From Chryseobacterium sp. 18061 (GTDB taxonomy: Bacteria; Pseudomonadota; Gammaproteobacteria; Enterobacterales; Enterobacteriaceae), in contig CACSKA010000002.1 of assembly GCA_902706205.1 (NCBI GenBank), positions 62,001-126,000 of the forward strand: a DNA stretch of 64,000 nt. Reading direction: 5' to 3'. Shown here piece by piece: positions 54,304 to 63,364 of this stretch. The position numbers and the translations under genes were made by a program. Below the pieces are notes generated by a model. It did not search any database. It saw only the letters and a program-made list of their open reading frames with translations, and had not been told where the DNA came from. How positions within the stretch are numbered: position 1 is the first letter of the stretch; every line of letters begins with the position of its first letter.

Positions 54304-55737
54304 GTGCCGCAAACAATACTGGTGCTTGGTGCCAGCGGCTACATCGGCCAGCATCTGGTCACCGAACTGAGCGCGCGCGGGGCAACCGTGCGGGCGGCAG
54401 CACGTAACACGGATCGTCTGCAAAAACTGGCGCTACCCGGCGTCAGTTGTCATCACGTTGACCTCAACTGGCCGGAAGACCTGCCAGCCCTGCTGGACGG
54501 GGTCGACACCGTTTATTTCCTGGTGCACGGCATGGGTGAAGGCGGGAACTTCGTCGCCCACGAACGTCAGGTCGCGCTGAATGTGCGCGACGCCCTGCGC
54601 CAGCAGCCGGTCAAACAAATTATCTTTTTGAGTTCGCTACAGGCGCCGGAAAATGAGCAGTCCAATCATTTACGCGCGCGCCAGATTACCGGCGAACTTC
54701 TGCGCGAGGCGGACATTCCGGTAACTGAACTTCGCGCCGGGATTATCGTCGGCGCGGGTTCTGCCGCCTTCGAAGTGATGCGCGATATGGTTTACAACCT
54801 GCCTGTGCTGACGCCGCCGCGCTGGGTGCGTTCCCGCACCACGCCCATCGCCCTGGAAAATTTGCTCTATTACCTCGTAGAATTGCTTAATCACCCGACG
54901 GACAAGCACCGCGTGCTGGAAGCCGCCGGGCCTGACGAACTGAGTTATCAGCAGCAGTTCGAGCATTTCATGCGCATCAGCGGTCGCCATCGCCCGTTGA
55001 TTCCCATTCCCTTCCCCACCAGCTGGATTTCGGTGTGGTTCCTCAACGTCATCACCTCCGTGCCGCCGACCACCGCCAAAGCGCTGATTCAGGGACTAAA
55101 ACACGATCTGCTGGCTGACGATCGCGAACTTCGGGCGCTGATCCCGCAGACGCTTATCTCTTTTGACGAAGCGGTGAAGCGCACGCTGAAAGAGGAGGAG
55201 CAGCTGATGAACTCCAGCGACTGGGGCTACGACACCCAGGCTTTCGCCCGCTGGCGGCCAGAATATGGGTATTTTCCAAAGCAGGCGGGCTGCACCATCA
55301 GCACCACCGCCAGCCTTGACGCGTTATGGCAGGTTGCCAATCAGCTCGGCGGCAAAGAGCGCTATTTCTTCGGCAATATTCTGTGGGATATTCGCGCCGC
55401 GATGGACCGTGTGATGGGACATAAACTGGCCAAAGGCCGTCCGGAACATGAGATGCTGGAAACCGGTGACGCGGTGGATAGCTGGAAAGTGATCATCGTT
55501 GAACCGCAAAAACAGCTTTCGCTGCTGTTCGGCATGAAAGCGCCAGGCCTCGGGCGCCTCACCTTCAGCATGAAGGATAAAGGCGACCATCGTGAAATCG
55601 ATGTACGCGCCTGGTGGCATCCGCACGGTATGCCAGGCTTATTCTATTGGCTGCTGATGATCCCCGCACATCTGTTCATTTTTCGGGGTATGGCAAAGCG
55701 CATTGCCAGGCTCGCCGAAGAAATCACGCAAAAATAG
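54304..55737 (+). CDS. ybjT: SDR-family NAD(P)-binding protein YbjT with DUF2867
   Basis: A 477-residue protein, one longer than E. coli YbjT. The N-terminal Rossmann fold ([13 protein letters not shown] near residue 7) is of the atypical short-chain-dehydrogenase NAD(P)-binding type, and a DUF2867 domain covers about residues 310-470 ([19 protein letters not shown]). The C-terminal helix region near 445 ([17 protein letters not shown]) is hydrophobic and could bind membrane. The reaction is unknown. AAGGAG precedes the GTG start at 54304; the upstream gap is almost entirely an ERIC element. Followed by ybjS. Confidence 0.9.
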   Translation: MPQTILVLGASGYIGQHLVTELSARGATVRAAARNTDRLQKLALPGVSCHHVDLNWPEDLPALLDGVDTVYFLVHGMGEGGNFVAHERQVALNVRDALRQQPVKQIIFLSSLQAPENEQSNHLRARQITGELLREADIPVTELRAGIIVGAGSAAFEVMRDMVYNLPVLTPPRWVRSRTTPIALENLLYYLVELLNHPTDKHRVLEAAGPDELSYQQQFEHFMRISGRHRPLIPIPFPTSWISVWFLNVITSVPPTTAKALIQGLKHDLLADDRELRALIPQTLISFDEAVKRTLKEEEQLMNSSDWGYDTQAFARWRPEYGYFPKQAGCTISTTASLDALWQVANQLGGKERYFFGNILWDIRAAMDRVMGHKLAKGRPEHEMLETGDAVDSWKVIIVEPQKQLSLLFGMKAPGLGRLTFSMKDKGDHREIDVRAWWHPHGMPGLFYWLLMIPAHLFIFRGMAKRIARLAEEITQK

Positions 55738-55833
55738 ACGTAACGAGAGTTTTTCTTCATAGTTACCCATTGCAACTCAGCGTAATTCACGGAAAAATGC
55801 GCACGAAATTCTTTTCAGACACAGTGGATTGAT

Positions 55834-56847
55834 ATGAAGGTACTGGTCACCGGAGCCACCAGCGGTTTAGGCCGTAATGCGGTGGAATATCTACGTCGTA
55901 AAGGCATCAGCGTCAGAGCAACCGGTCGCAATGAAGCGATGGGTCGTCTGTTGGAGAAGATGGGCGTGGAATTTGTGCATGCCGATCTGACCGAGCTGGT
56001 CTCTTCCCAGGCAAAAGTGATGCTCGCCGGGATCGATACGCTGTGGCACTGCTCCAGTTTCACGTCCCCTTGGGGCACGCAGGAAGCCTTCGATTTAGCC
56101 AACGTGCGCGCCACGCGTCGTCTGGGCGAATGGGCCGTTGCCTGGGGCGTGCGCAACTTTATTCATATCTCGTCACCGTCGCTGTATTTTGATTATCACC
56201 ATCATCGTGACATCAAAGAAGAGTTCCGCCCGCAGCGTTTTGCCAATGAATTTGCCCGCAGCAAAGCCGCTGGCGAAGAGGTCATTAACCTGCTGGCGCA
56301 GGCGAATCCGAATACCCGTTTCACGGTGCTGCGCCCGCAAAGCCTGTTTGGTCCGCACGATAAAGTGTTTATTCCGCGTCTGGCGCAGATGATGCACCAC
56401 TACGGCAGCGTGTTGCTGCCACGTGGTGGTAATGCGCAGGTCGATATGACTTATTACGAAAATGCGGTACATGCGATGTGGCTGGCGAGCCAGCCGCTGT
56501 GTGATTCACTGCCTTCCGGTCGCATCTACAACATCACCAACGGCGAGCCGCGCAGCCTGAAAAGCATCGTGCAAAAGCTTATCGACGAGCTGGATATTGA
56601 GTGCCGCATCCGCTCGGTGCCCTATCCGATGCTGGATATGGTCGCCCGCAGCATGGAAAAATTCGGCAACAAGGCGGCGAAAGAGCCCTCTTTTACCCAT
56701 TATGGTGTCTCCAAACTGAACTTTGATTTCACGCTGGATATCAGTCGTGCAGAACAAGAGATCGGCTACCGGCCGATTGTCACCCTGGACGACGGCATCG
56801 TGCAAACGGCACACTGGCTGAAAGACCACGGCAAGCTGCCACGCTAA
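55834..56847 (+). CDS. ybjS: NAD-dependent epimerase/dehydratase family protein YbjS
   Basis: A 337-residue extended short-chain-dehydrogenase, same length as E. coli. The Rossmann motif is [14 protein letters not shown] near residue 5. The usual YxxxK catalytic pair is not canonical: the aligned stretch reads [11 protein letters not shown], with Phe in place of Tyr, so the reaction may differ. The substrate is unknown. It lies 96 bases after ybjT on the same strand and is convergent with the chitinase gene. In E. coli the neighbours beyond ybjS belong to other loci (amiD); here the chitinase and secretion cluster follows. Confidence 0.9.
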   Translation: MKVLVTGATSGLGRNAVEYLRRKGISVRATGRNEAMGRLLEKMGVEFVHADLTELVSSQAKVMLAGIDTLWHCSSFTSPWGTQEAFDLANVRATRRLGEWAVAWGVRNFIHISSPSLYFDYHHHRDIKEEFRPQRFANEFARSKAAGEEVINLLAQANPNTRFTVLRPQSLFGPHDKVFIPRLAQMMHHYGSVLLPRGGNAQVDMTYYENAVHAMWLASQPLCDSLPSGRIYNITNGEPRSLKSIVQKLIDELDIECRIRSVPYPMLDMVARSMEKFGNKAAKEPSFTHYGVSKLNFDFTLDISRAEQEIGYRPIVTLDDGIVQTAHWLKDHGKLPR

Positions 56848-56862
56848 CATCAACGGATAAAC

Positions 56863-56897
56863 AAAAACGAGGCGAAGTCACCCTCGCCGCGTTTTTT
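56863..56897. terminator. Bidirectional terminator between ybjS and chitinase
   Basis: AAAAACG-a-GGCGA/TCGCC-g-CGTTTTT with an 8-base loop, between two convergent genes; the flanking A- and T-runs serve both strands. Confidence 0.85.
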
Positions 56898-56923
56898 GTT
56901 ACGTCAGATCCACTCAGAGAGGA

Positions 56924-58765
56924 TTAACGTGCCGTCCAGGCTTCCTGCCATGCCAGGCCTTTGCCCGGTTCATAGTAAGCCGGTGCAACGTTACACCAGC
57001 CTGCATACGGCTGGGGTTTACACTGGTACAGCTGGCCGTTGTTGATGACGATGTCGCCTGCTTTCCAGGTAGTGTTCGCACTCCACGCCGGATAGCTGCC
57101 CGCAGGCTCTTCGTCACCTGATGGCGTCTGCGCCTTCGCCTTCACATTCAACAAGTAAGAAGTGGTGCTGCTCAATTCACCGTCAGAAACGGTCAGGCTG
57201 ACTTCATACTGTGCGTCAGTTGCTGTTTCAGGGGCATTGAACGAAACCACTGCTTTGTCTTTTCCGCTGAGGGTCTGACCGTCCTGAGCACGCCAGGTGT
57301 AAGTCAGCGCAATGCCTTCGGCATCGCTTGACGCCTCTGCACTCAGCGATACGTGAGCACCGGCTTCCACCGCACCAATCGGACCGGCAATGTGGGCAAC
57401 CGGAGCCTGGTTCACCACGACCGGCACTTCTGGCTCTGGCGTCGGTTCTGGGGTTGGTTCTGGGGTTGGTTTTGGCGTCGGTTCTGGCGTCGGCTCTGGT
57501 GTTGTTCCACCTTCGGATGGGTTAACAGGCGTGCCCTGATCATCGACGAGATTGACGTTAAAGAAGTGCTGTACGCACTTGCTGTAGTCACCCTCTTTAA
57601 AGGCACTGAACGGGGTCTGATAGCCTACCAACTGGCAAGAATACGTCTGACCGTCAGGGGTATCAGCACTCCATCCCCAATCCTGTTCCCAGTAAATTTT
57701 CAGTGCGCCTGCGCCGCCTTCATCAAATTGCTTCATGTTGGCACAGCCCAGTACTTCATTCGCGGGAACCGGGACCTTCAGGTAGTTCGCGAACTCTTTG
57801 TAGTACTTAATACGGTTCTGTGACTGAGCGATTTCCGTCGGACCACCACACTCAACCCCGCCGTTGATGATTTGGGTGGTGACCCCAAAGCCCGGCACCA
57901 GGCCATTGGCTTTATCATGATCGTTCGGTACCCAACTCCCGTCGATCACTTGCAGCATGCTTGGCTTAGGTGGTTGTGGGTAGGCGAAGAAGAAGATAGC
58001 GCTGGCCAGGTTCAGCCAGGTATCAGCCACCAGATCAGGTTTATCCAGCAGCACACGTACATCGCCGAACATGGCTTCGGAGAAGGGACCGTAGTTGTAG
58101 TTATAAGAGAGCTGTTTCGCTCCGCGACCGAAGTAACTGAGGAAATCGCCGTCTTTATCGGTACCGCACGGCCAGGTCTGCCCCTGCCACACTTCCGGGT
58201 TACATTCGCCGTTATAGCCGCCCTTCTGACCTTCGCTCCAGCCCATTTCGCGAACGTGAACCAGTGCCTGGCGCCATTCACCTTCCGGACGCCAATTTTC
58301 ATGCCCACCGGTTTCTTGTGCAAAGTGCGCAAACATGGTCGCCAGCTCTTTGCGACAAATCGCATCGCTGTCACGGCCATCGGTATAGGTTGAACAAAGT
58401 GCCGGGAATTTGCCAACCGCCTTCAGGAAGTTGCTGTAGGTGTACTCTTTGGCACGCAGTGGGAACAGATACTCCCAGTCGCTGGCCTTCACCATACCTT
58501 CAACGCGTTTTACGTTTTCCGGATTAGAGGTGCGACCCGGCTCAATTTGTTCAACGACGCTGTTATCCAGAGTGCGAATGGTATCTTTCACTGACTGCAT
58601 CAGCGGAAAGTTAGTCAGATCCTGTTCTTTTTTTGCCAAATCGCTGGCTTTGATGGTGTAAGGTTCGCCAGAGGTCGCTTGCAGCCCCCCTGCCTGTGCC
58701 TGTGCCAGTGCGGGTGCGATACATGCCCCCGCAACAAAGACACTCAATAACGTCCTTTTATTCAT
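56924..58765 (-). CDS. Secreted GH19 chitinase with PKD and chitin-binding domains
   Basis: Predicted extracellular endochitinase of 613 residues. A Sec signal peptide ends at AQA near residue 25. The GH19 catalytic domain covers about residues 90-410, with the catalytic Glu in [12 protein letters not shown] (near 151) and the substrate-cleft motif [16 protein letters not shown] (near 211). A (PEPT/PKPT)n linker (423-445), a PKD domain (about 452-545) and a C-terminal CBM5/12-type chitin-binding domain ([16 protein letters not shown], 558-613) follow. I prefer the second ATG (58765), six bases after AGGA. It is divergent-strand to ybjS and next to type II secretion genes, its likely export route by comparison with other enterobacterial chitinases. 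Confidence 0.9.
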   Translation of the reverse strand: MNKRTLLSVFVAGACIAPALAQAQAGGLQATSGEPYTIKASDLAKKEQDLTNFPLMQSVKDTIRTLDNSVVEQIEPGRTSNPENVKRVEGMVKASDWEYLFPLRAKEYTYSNFLKAVGKFPALCSTYTDGRDSDAICRKELATMFAHFAQETGGHENWRPEGEWRQALVHVREMGWSEGQKGGYNGECNPEVWQGQTWPCGTDKDGDFLSYFGRGAKQLSYNYNYGPFSEAMFGDVRVLLDKPDLVADTWLNLASAIFFFAYPQPPKPSMLQVIDGSWVPNDHDKANGLVPGFGVTTQIINGGVECGGPTEIAQSQNRIKYYKEFANYLKVPVPANEVLGCANMKQFDEGGAGALKIYWEQDWGWSADTPDGQTYSCQLVGYQTPFSAFKEGDYSKCVQHFFNVNLVDDQGTPVNPSEGGTTPEPTPEPTPKPTPEPTPEPTPEPEVPVVVNQAPVAHIAGPIGAVEAGAHVSLSAEASSDAEGIALTYTWRAQDGQTLSGKDKAVVSFNAPETATDAQYEVSLTVSDGELSSTTSYLLNVKAKAQTPSGDEEPAGSYPAWSANTTWKAGDIVINNGQLYQCKPQPYAGWCNVAPAYYEPGKGLAWQEAWTAR

Positions 58766-59071
58766 CATATTTCCTGATTTCTCTTTTAACGTGAAATTTT
58801 TTCCCGGTTAATGAAATTGACGTAGACCCAAAATAATTCGAAATGCAGGAAGGCGGCGAGCGACAAATTTGGCCCGTTAACGGCTAGCCTCCGGGGCCAC
58901 TGCCAGCAGCGTTAGTTCTGCTTTCAGTAGATTTGTCAGATGAGTAAACGCAGTCAACACACATACAGCTTGAAGTATGACGGGTATATAACGTCAAATA
59001 ATAACCGGACCTTACTGCCTGCTTTCATTTTTTGAAGAAAACCATCGATTCCCTTCAAAAAACAAAACCCA
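58766..59071 (-). other. Gap upstream of the chitinase gene
   Basis: 306 bases: the chitinase promoter region, then an ERIC-like repeat with a replaced core (58825-58988), then an AT-rich stretch before the transglycosylase stop. No other gene is visible. Confidence 0.7.
58825..58988 (+). repeat. ERIC-like repeat with a replaced, structured core
   Basis: Both ERIC ends are present: left ACCCAAAATAATTCG with AGGAAGGCGGCGAG, right CGCAGTCAACACACATACAG then TTGAAGTATGACGGGTATA. The usual core (CCCCAGGAG...TGACTGGGG) is replaced by about 77 different bases. These include GACAAAT (58862-58868) and ATTTGTC (58931-58937) as outer inverted arms, and GGCCC/GGGGCC and GCAG/CTGC inside. Confidence 0.7.
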
Positions 59072-59521
59072 TTAGCGAGGCATTTTTGGTTTTATTCTTT
59101 GATATTTATTCCAGACTTTCCTGGCATATTTCATTCGTAGCCCAAATCGATTTTTTTTCAATCCGGCGTTATATGCCCCCACCGCCTGCCAGTTATTTCC
59201 ATACACTTTAATCATGTCAGCAAGAATAGACGCGCCGACCATAATTGACGTGCAAGGTTCGTTAACCAGTCGATGGCGAGTAATACCACGCTTCGCCAAC
59301 ACCGGAAGATGGATACTGTTTATTTGCATTAAACCAATGTCATACGTTCCATCGTTATTTTTACTGACCGCCTCTGGATTCATACCAGACTCCACTTGGG
59401 CAATAGCCAGTAATAACCAGGGATCAACATGATGATTTTTTCCCGCTTTACTCCAACAATCTGCATGAGCACAGGAACTCATGAGCACCAAAGCGACAAT
59501 GACCCATTCAACTAATTTCAC
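59072..59521 (-). CDS. Soluble lytic transglycosylase, IagB-like
   Basis: A 149-residue protein: signal peptide (VEWVIVALVLMSSCAHA) then an SLT/lysozyme-like domain. The catalytic Glu is in AIAQVESGMNPEAV near residue 46; the conserved DIGLMQIN and AVGAYNAG follow. The segment resembles IagB/PilT-type enzymes that open peptidoglycan locally for secretion systems and pili. The start is GTG 59521 with GGAG eight bases upstream. The C-terminus is basic (RMKYARKVWNKYQRIKPK). It lies between the T2SS peptidase gene and the chitinase gene, on the same strand, so it may assist assembly of the secretion machine or passage of its substrates. The role is inferred from context. Confidence 0.88.
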   Translation of the reverse strand: MKLVEWVIVALVLMSSCAHADCWSKAGKNHHVDPWLLLAIAQVESGMNPEAVSKNNDGTYDIGLMQINSIHLPVLAKRGITRHRLVNEPCTSIMVGASILADMIKVYGNNWQAVGAYNAGLKKNRFGLRMKYARKVWNKYQRIKPKMPR

Positions 59522-59836
59522 TGTAATCTCTCCTTCATGATCTCCTTTTCGCAGACTGCACGCGGGTTTAATCCTCGTCGACGATCATACTCAGTGTGCC
59601 TGTACCGAAGTTGCGGAAATGAATCCGATATACAGCGGCAGATATTCAGGTTTACTGATAATAAGCCGTCGTCAGCCATCGCGGATACCTGTCATACTTC
59701 AAACTGCATATGCGTTGACTTTTCTGCGACTCGAATTATTTTGGGTTTAATCCGATGAATAAATTAACGTACAGAGAGAAAACCCGCCTTTTATTTGGCC
59801 ACTAAAAAGAACAGCAAAAATTATTGACAGGTGATT
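59522..59836 (-). other. Gap between gspO and the transglycosylase gene
   Basis: 315 bases with no convincing gene. It contains an ERIC-like remnant (59684-59748). No terminator hairpin is obvious after gspO. Confidence 0.6.
59684..59748 (-). repeat. ERIC-like remnant with the core deleted
   Basis: On the minus strand the left end CCCAAAATAATTCGAGTCGC is joined directly to the right end GTCAACGCATATGCAGTTTG then AAGTATGACAGGTATC. The core is missing, leaving about 65 bases. Confidence 0.65.
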
Positions 59837-60637
59837 TCAAACAATATAATCAGCGAGTTGTAACGTCAGAACGATAATCCCGGCAACGCTTAACCCGGGT
59901 CCAAATGGAATAATCGTGTTTTTGCCAGAATGTTGGCGGGTAAAAAAATAAAAAATAATACTGCTGCTCGCCGCAATCAGTACCAGCGTGGGTAATGCCT
60001 GCCAGCCAACCCAGGCTCCCAGCGCAGCCAATAATTTAAAATCACCGAACCCCAGTCCTTCACGCCGGGTGAGCAGGAGAAAAAACCAATATAGCAGCCA
60101 TAGGGCAAGGTAACCGGCGACCGCACCATACAGTGCATCCACTAACAGGAGATGTCCGGTCAACGCGTTCCACAACAATCCCCCCCACAGCAGCGGTTGG
60201 GTAATGGCGTCCGGTAATAACAAATGTCGCAGATCGATAAGGGTGAGTGGCAACAATGCACACCAGACTATCCACAGTGACAAAAAATCCTGTGGTTCAG
60301 GAAAACCCCAACAGCTAAGGGCAAAAAACAGCGACGTCATCGCTTCGATCATCAGCAAGCGCGCCGGGATAGCCGTGTGGCAATGCACACAGCGTCCGCG
60401 CAGTAAAAGCCAACTCAGCAGCGGGATATTCTCCCACCATCTCAACGAATGCTGGCATTGCGCACAATGTGAAGGCGGATACATCAGGCCGTCGGTCATC
60501 GTCTCTTCTGCCTGAATACTGGCAGGGAGGCGTTCAACCACGACCCCCAAAAAACTGCCTAAAATTGCCCCGAGGATCCCACCCATAATGCAAAATTGAA
60601 GTGGGAACTGGTCACGTAACATCAGCAGGAGACTCAT
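59837..60637 (-). CDS. gspO: Type II secretion prepilin peptidase/N-methyltransferase
   Basis: Inner-membrane aspartic protease that cleaves the leader of the type II pseudopilins and methylates the new N-terminus. The 266-residue product has the two metal-binding CXXC pairs in a cytoplasmic loop (CAQCQ near 58 and CVHCH near 83) and the catalytic aspartates in LTLIDLRH near 130 and LGFGDFKLL near 197, the usual GxGD pattern. About eight membrane segments are visible. The start ATG overlaps the gspM stop as ATGA. Last gene of the gspJKLMO run. Confidence 0.95.
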   Translation of the reverse strand: MSLLLMLRDQFPLQFCIMGGILGAILGSFLGVVVERLPASIQAEETMTDGLMYPPSHCAQCQHSLRWWENIPLLSWLLLRGRCVHCHTAIPARLLMIEAMTSLFFALSCWGFPEPQDFLSLWIVWCALLPLTLIDLRHLLLPDAITQPLLWGGLLWNALTGHLLLVDALYGAVAGYLALWLLYWFFLLLTRREGLGFGDFKLLAALGAWVGWQALPTLVLIAASSSIIFYFFTRQHSGKNTIIPFGPGLSVAGIIVLTLQLADYIV

Positions 60638-61119
60638 TTTTCAGTGTTCCAGTGCAGCTGAATCTCTGCTCTCACCTTGCTGGCTGAATCGACTGGTGTG
60701 AGTGTCAATTTCTGTACCTGGGCGCCAGAAGAGAGGTTGATTTCCCGTAGCCAATTTTTCAGTTGGAACATATCGATTTGAGCTACGCTGAAGGTCAGTC
60801 CGGTCCCTTGCTGATTCATATTAAGTAACGGTATGTTTAATTCTCTGGCGCTTATTTCAACAAGGTTAGGCACATTTGCGGTTTTAACTTTACGAACTGG
60901 GATATGTTTACTGTCAATTTCATCACGCATCCACATCAGTGTTTCCTGTTGCCGTTTCAATGTCTGCTGGCTGTGTTTATTCATCAACATTAAGGGTTGC
61001 CAGGCGCCATAATAGAACGCGGTACACCCCAGAACTACGGTGCAAAAAAGGAGCAAGGTGCGTTCACGCGCCGTATATTGCTGCCAACGTGAATACAGTT
61101 TTTGAACGTGCTGTTTCAT
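60634..61119 (-). CDS. gspM: Type II secretion system protein M
   Basis: Inner-membrane platform protein of the type II system that binds GspL. The 161-residue product has a short cytoplasmic N-terminus, one membrane helix (ERTLLLFCTVVLGCTAFYYG near residues 19-38) and a periplasmic ferredoxin-like domain. Start ATG (61119) overlaps the gspL stop, and its stop overlaps the gspO start, both in ATGA, so the operon is translationally coupled. Confidence 0.94.
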   Translation of the reverse strand: MKQHVQKLYSRWQQYTARERTLLLFCTVVLGCTAFYYGAWQPLMLMNKHSQQTLKRQQETLMWMRDEIDSKHIPVRKVKTANVPNLVEISARELNIPLLNMNQQGTGLTFSVAQIDMFQLKNWLREINLSSGAQVQKLTLTPVDSASKVRAEIQLHWNTEK

Positions 61120-62258
61120 TTTGCCGTTCCTGTGATCATTGCCGTCCAGGGTGCCTGCAGCGAGACCGGCTGTAAGGTGAAAGCGAACTTATCGCGGGTT
61201 TTGTCGACAAATTGCTGCAGTGCCTGTTGCTGTGACGCCTGTACCAACAAAGTGATACGATCCCCGCTCGCGTCATACTCCACCGAATTCACCTGTATGC
61301 CTGGTACCGCCTGCTTCAGTTTATTCAGCTCGTCGAGTTGCATGAAAAAACCATTCTTCTCTTTTTTCAGGTTTTGACCGAAATGGTATTTGATATTGGT
61401 CGTATGCTTCATGTGGGGAAAATGATGTTGGTAAAGCTGAATGATCTCATCCTGTAGCTGGTTTTCCTGTTGTATCAGTAACCATCCGCTCAGTGCAGGC
61501 GGCAGTAAAAAGCTACAGACCACCAGCCCCGCCGCGCCAGCTAACGCCCAGCGACGCCCTTTCGAGGCCCCGGGAGCGACACGGACGTCAAATACGCCAT
61601 GCAGTAAGTTAGCTTTGCACTGTTTCCACTGCGGCTGAATAAGCACCAATGGATGTTGAGGTTCATGGCATTCGGTGACAGTAATGCTTTCAGGCATTAC
61701 GCCGTAAGCACAGAGGGCCTGCTCAGGGTTTTGCCCTAACAGTAAGGGCAGCAGCGAGGCATCACAGTTGCCTGCGCTAAAGTTGGGGAAGCGTAACCAG
61801 TAACTGTCCTCCAGCACCACCGCCGTACAGCCCTCTGCTGTTTCCGGCAACAGGATGGCATCGGGCAGTGCCTGAATAACCTTCAATCCTGCCAGTTGAC
61901 ACTGGGTCAGCCAGAATCGCAGACGTTCGGCGTCGATAGCGACAGCATCAACGTCGGGGCCTTTCTTTCGCAGAACCGTCCAGTGTAACTCATCCACATC
62001 ACCGATCAGCGTCTCCTCGGCCAGCCACGAAAAAGGCGTAGCCTGGCCACCAAATGTCTGCCTCGGCAGCGTAAAGTGGCGGAACACCATATCGCTGGCG
62101 GGCAGCAACAGACACACCTGTGACGCCAGTGCATGGCTGCTCAACTGATGTAAGGATTCCCCCCCCACCAGTACGCCAACCTGTGCGCTGTCGGACTCAC
62201 ACCACCATATTTTTCCGTCCTCGGCGCTATCGGGACGGATAAAAAGCACTCGTTTCAT
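61116..62258 (-). CDS. gspL: Type II secretion system protein L
   Basis: Bitopic membrane protein linking the cytoplasmic ATPase GspE to the platform. The 380-residue product has a large N-terminal actin-like cytoplasmic domain (about 1-235), one membrane helix (GAAGLVVCSFLLPPALSGWL near 240-260) and a periplasmic ferredoxin-like domain that pairs with GspM. It starts 14 bases after the gspK stop and overlaps the gspM start. Confidence 0.94.
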   Translation of the reverse strand: MKRVLFIRPDSAEDGKIWWCESDSAQVGVLVGGESLHQLSSHALASQVCLLLPASDMVFRHFTLPRQTFGGQATPFSWLAEETLIGDVDELHWTVLRKKGPDVDAVAIDAERLRFWLTQCQLAGLKVIQALPDAILLPETAEGCTAVVLEDSYWLRFPNFSAGNCDASLLPLLLGQNPEQALCAYGVMPESITVTECHEPQHPLVLIQPQWKQCKANLLHGVFDVRVAPGASKGRRWALAGAAGLVVCSFLLPPALSGWLLIQQENQLQDEIIQLYQHHFPHMKHTTNIKYHFGQNLKKEKNGFFMQLDELNKLKQAVPGIQVNSVEYDASGDRITLLVQASQQQALQQFVDKTRDKFAFTLQPVSLQAPWTAMITGTAK

Positions 62259-62272
62259 AAAGATGACTTTCG

Positions 62273-63364
62273 TTATTCAATCATACGGTAACGACGCTGC
62301 CAGACCTTAACCTCGCCTGAGCCGCTGTCGAGATGTAATTGGGTGACAACACGCAGCGTTAACGCATCGGTTGACCCAGTGCTGTTCACGGTAAAATATT
62401 GACTATTGATGCCGATAAATTCCCGGCTTTGTTCCAGACTCTCTTTCTTCACCGAAAACTGTTCCTCTAACTGTTTTTCGAATGCCTGCACGCTCTCCCA
62501 GCCCTCTTTCGGTCGGGACGCGATCACGCGCATGGCATCATCTTCCGTCAGCGCCCCCTCTAACAGTGCGGCCAGCAGCGGAGCTTGTGCTTCCGTTAGC
62601 GTGTTGATGTTCACTTTGTTCGTGGTATCAGGTAAGGCACAAAGCACGCGGCTGACTTTCACCCAGCTTTTCGCCGGAAATGCCGGTAACAGACGCAGTT
62701 CGTTAAGCGTGCGCATCATCTGGTTGCCCGGTAACTGCGGGGCATTAATCGCAGTCCAGGCATCACTTTCTTGTTCCCCCTTTACCGTTGTCTCATCAGG
62801 ATCCAGATAGTCCACCAGCTGACCGTAGACCTGTTCCGCGCTCATGCTACTCATGCCAGCATTCTCCAGCAGTTTCTGTAGAATCAGCTGCTGACGAGGC
62901 TTTTCCGCTATACCCTGGGGGGGAGCGATAGCTGTTGTCTGAGCCGTTGCTGTGGGTTTCTCCGCGCTTTTTGGTGATGCTGTTTCGGGGGCTGATGGCT
63001 CAGGAGAATCGGTGCCTTCGGTCGCCAGCAGGCTATTGACGTTAAAACAGTGTTGCGCATCTACAACCTGGCTCACAACGCGATAGTGTTCCCCCAAGGT
63101 TTCCACCGGCTCCTGCCAGATGCCCTCTGTTTGCAACGGTTTATCTTCGCCGCCACCCTCTTCATGCAGAATTTGCTCGATCACTGGCATCTGTGCCTGT
63201 ATCGCCCAGCGCAACTGCTGCTGGCTGGTCTGATAATGGATTTTTTGCACATTGCGGCAAAACTGCTGACTGATACGAGATGCCAGTACTGACATCATCA
63301 CCAGTAAAATCAGTACCACCAGTAAGGCGACCCCACGCTGTTTTTGCGCCATGCGTCTCCTCAT
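62273..63364 (-). CDS. gspK: Type II secretion minor pseudopilin K
   Basis: Large minor pseudopilin at the tip of the type II pseudopilus. The 363-residue product begins with a short leader that would be cut before VALLVVLILLVMM (QRG-VALL, near residue 11); as usual in GspK, position +5 is not Glu. A large helical domain follows, with helix-hairpin-helix-like stretches (EAQAPLLAALLEGALTEDDA). It carries an extra low-complexity segment near residues 125-155 rich in Ser, Pro, Ala and Thr. The start ATG overlaps the gspJ stop and has GGAGG six bases upstream. Confidence 0.94.
   Translation of the reverse strand: MRRRMAQKQRGVALLVVLILLVMMSVLASRISQQFCRNVQKIHYQTSQQQLRWAIQAQMPVIEQILHEEGGGEDKPLQTEGIWQEPVETLGEHYRVVSQVVDAQHCFNVNSLLATEGTDSPEPSAPETASPKSAEKPTATAQTTAIAPPQGIAEKPRQQLILQKLLENAGMSSMSAEQVYGQLVDYLDPDETTVKGEQESDAWTAINAPQLPGNQMMRTLNELRLLPAFPAKSWVKVSRVLCALPDTTNKVNINTLTEAQAPLLAALLEGALTEDDAMRVIASRPKEGWESVQAFEKQLEEQFSVKKESLEQSREFIGINSQYFTVNSTGSTDALTLRVVTQLHLDSGSGEVKVWQRRYRMIE

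Noticed and set aside
57420..57500. Tandem short repeats that could suggest a repeat array or CRISPR
   Set aside because: They are in-frame codons of the PEPT linker of the chitinase; no spacers or cas genes.
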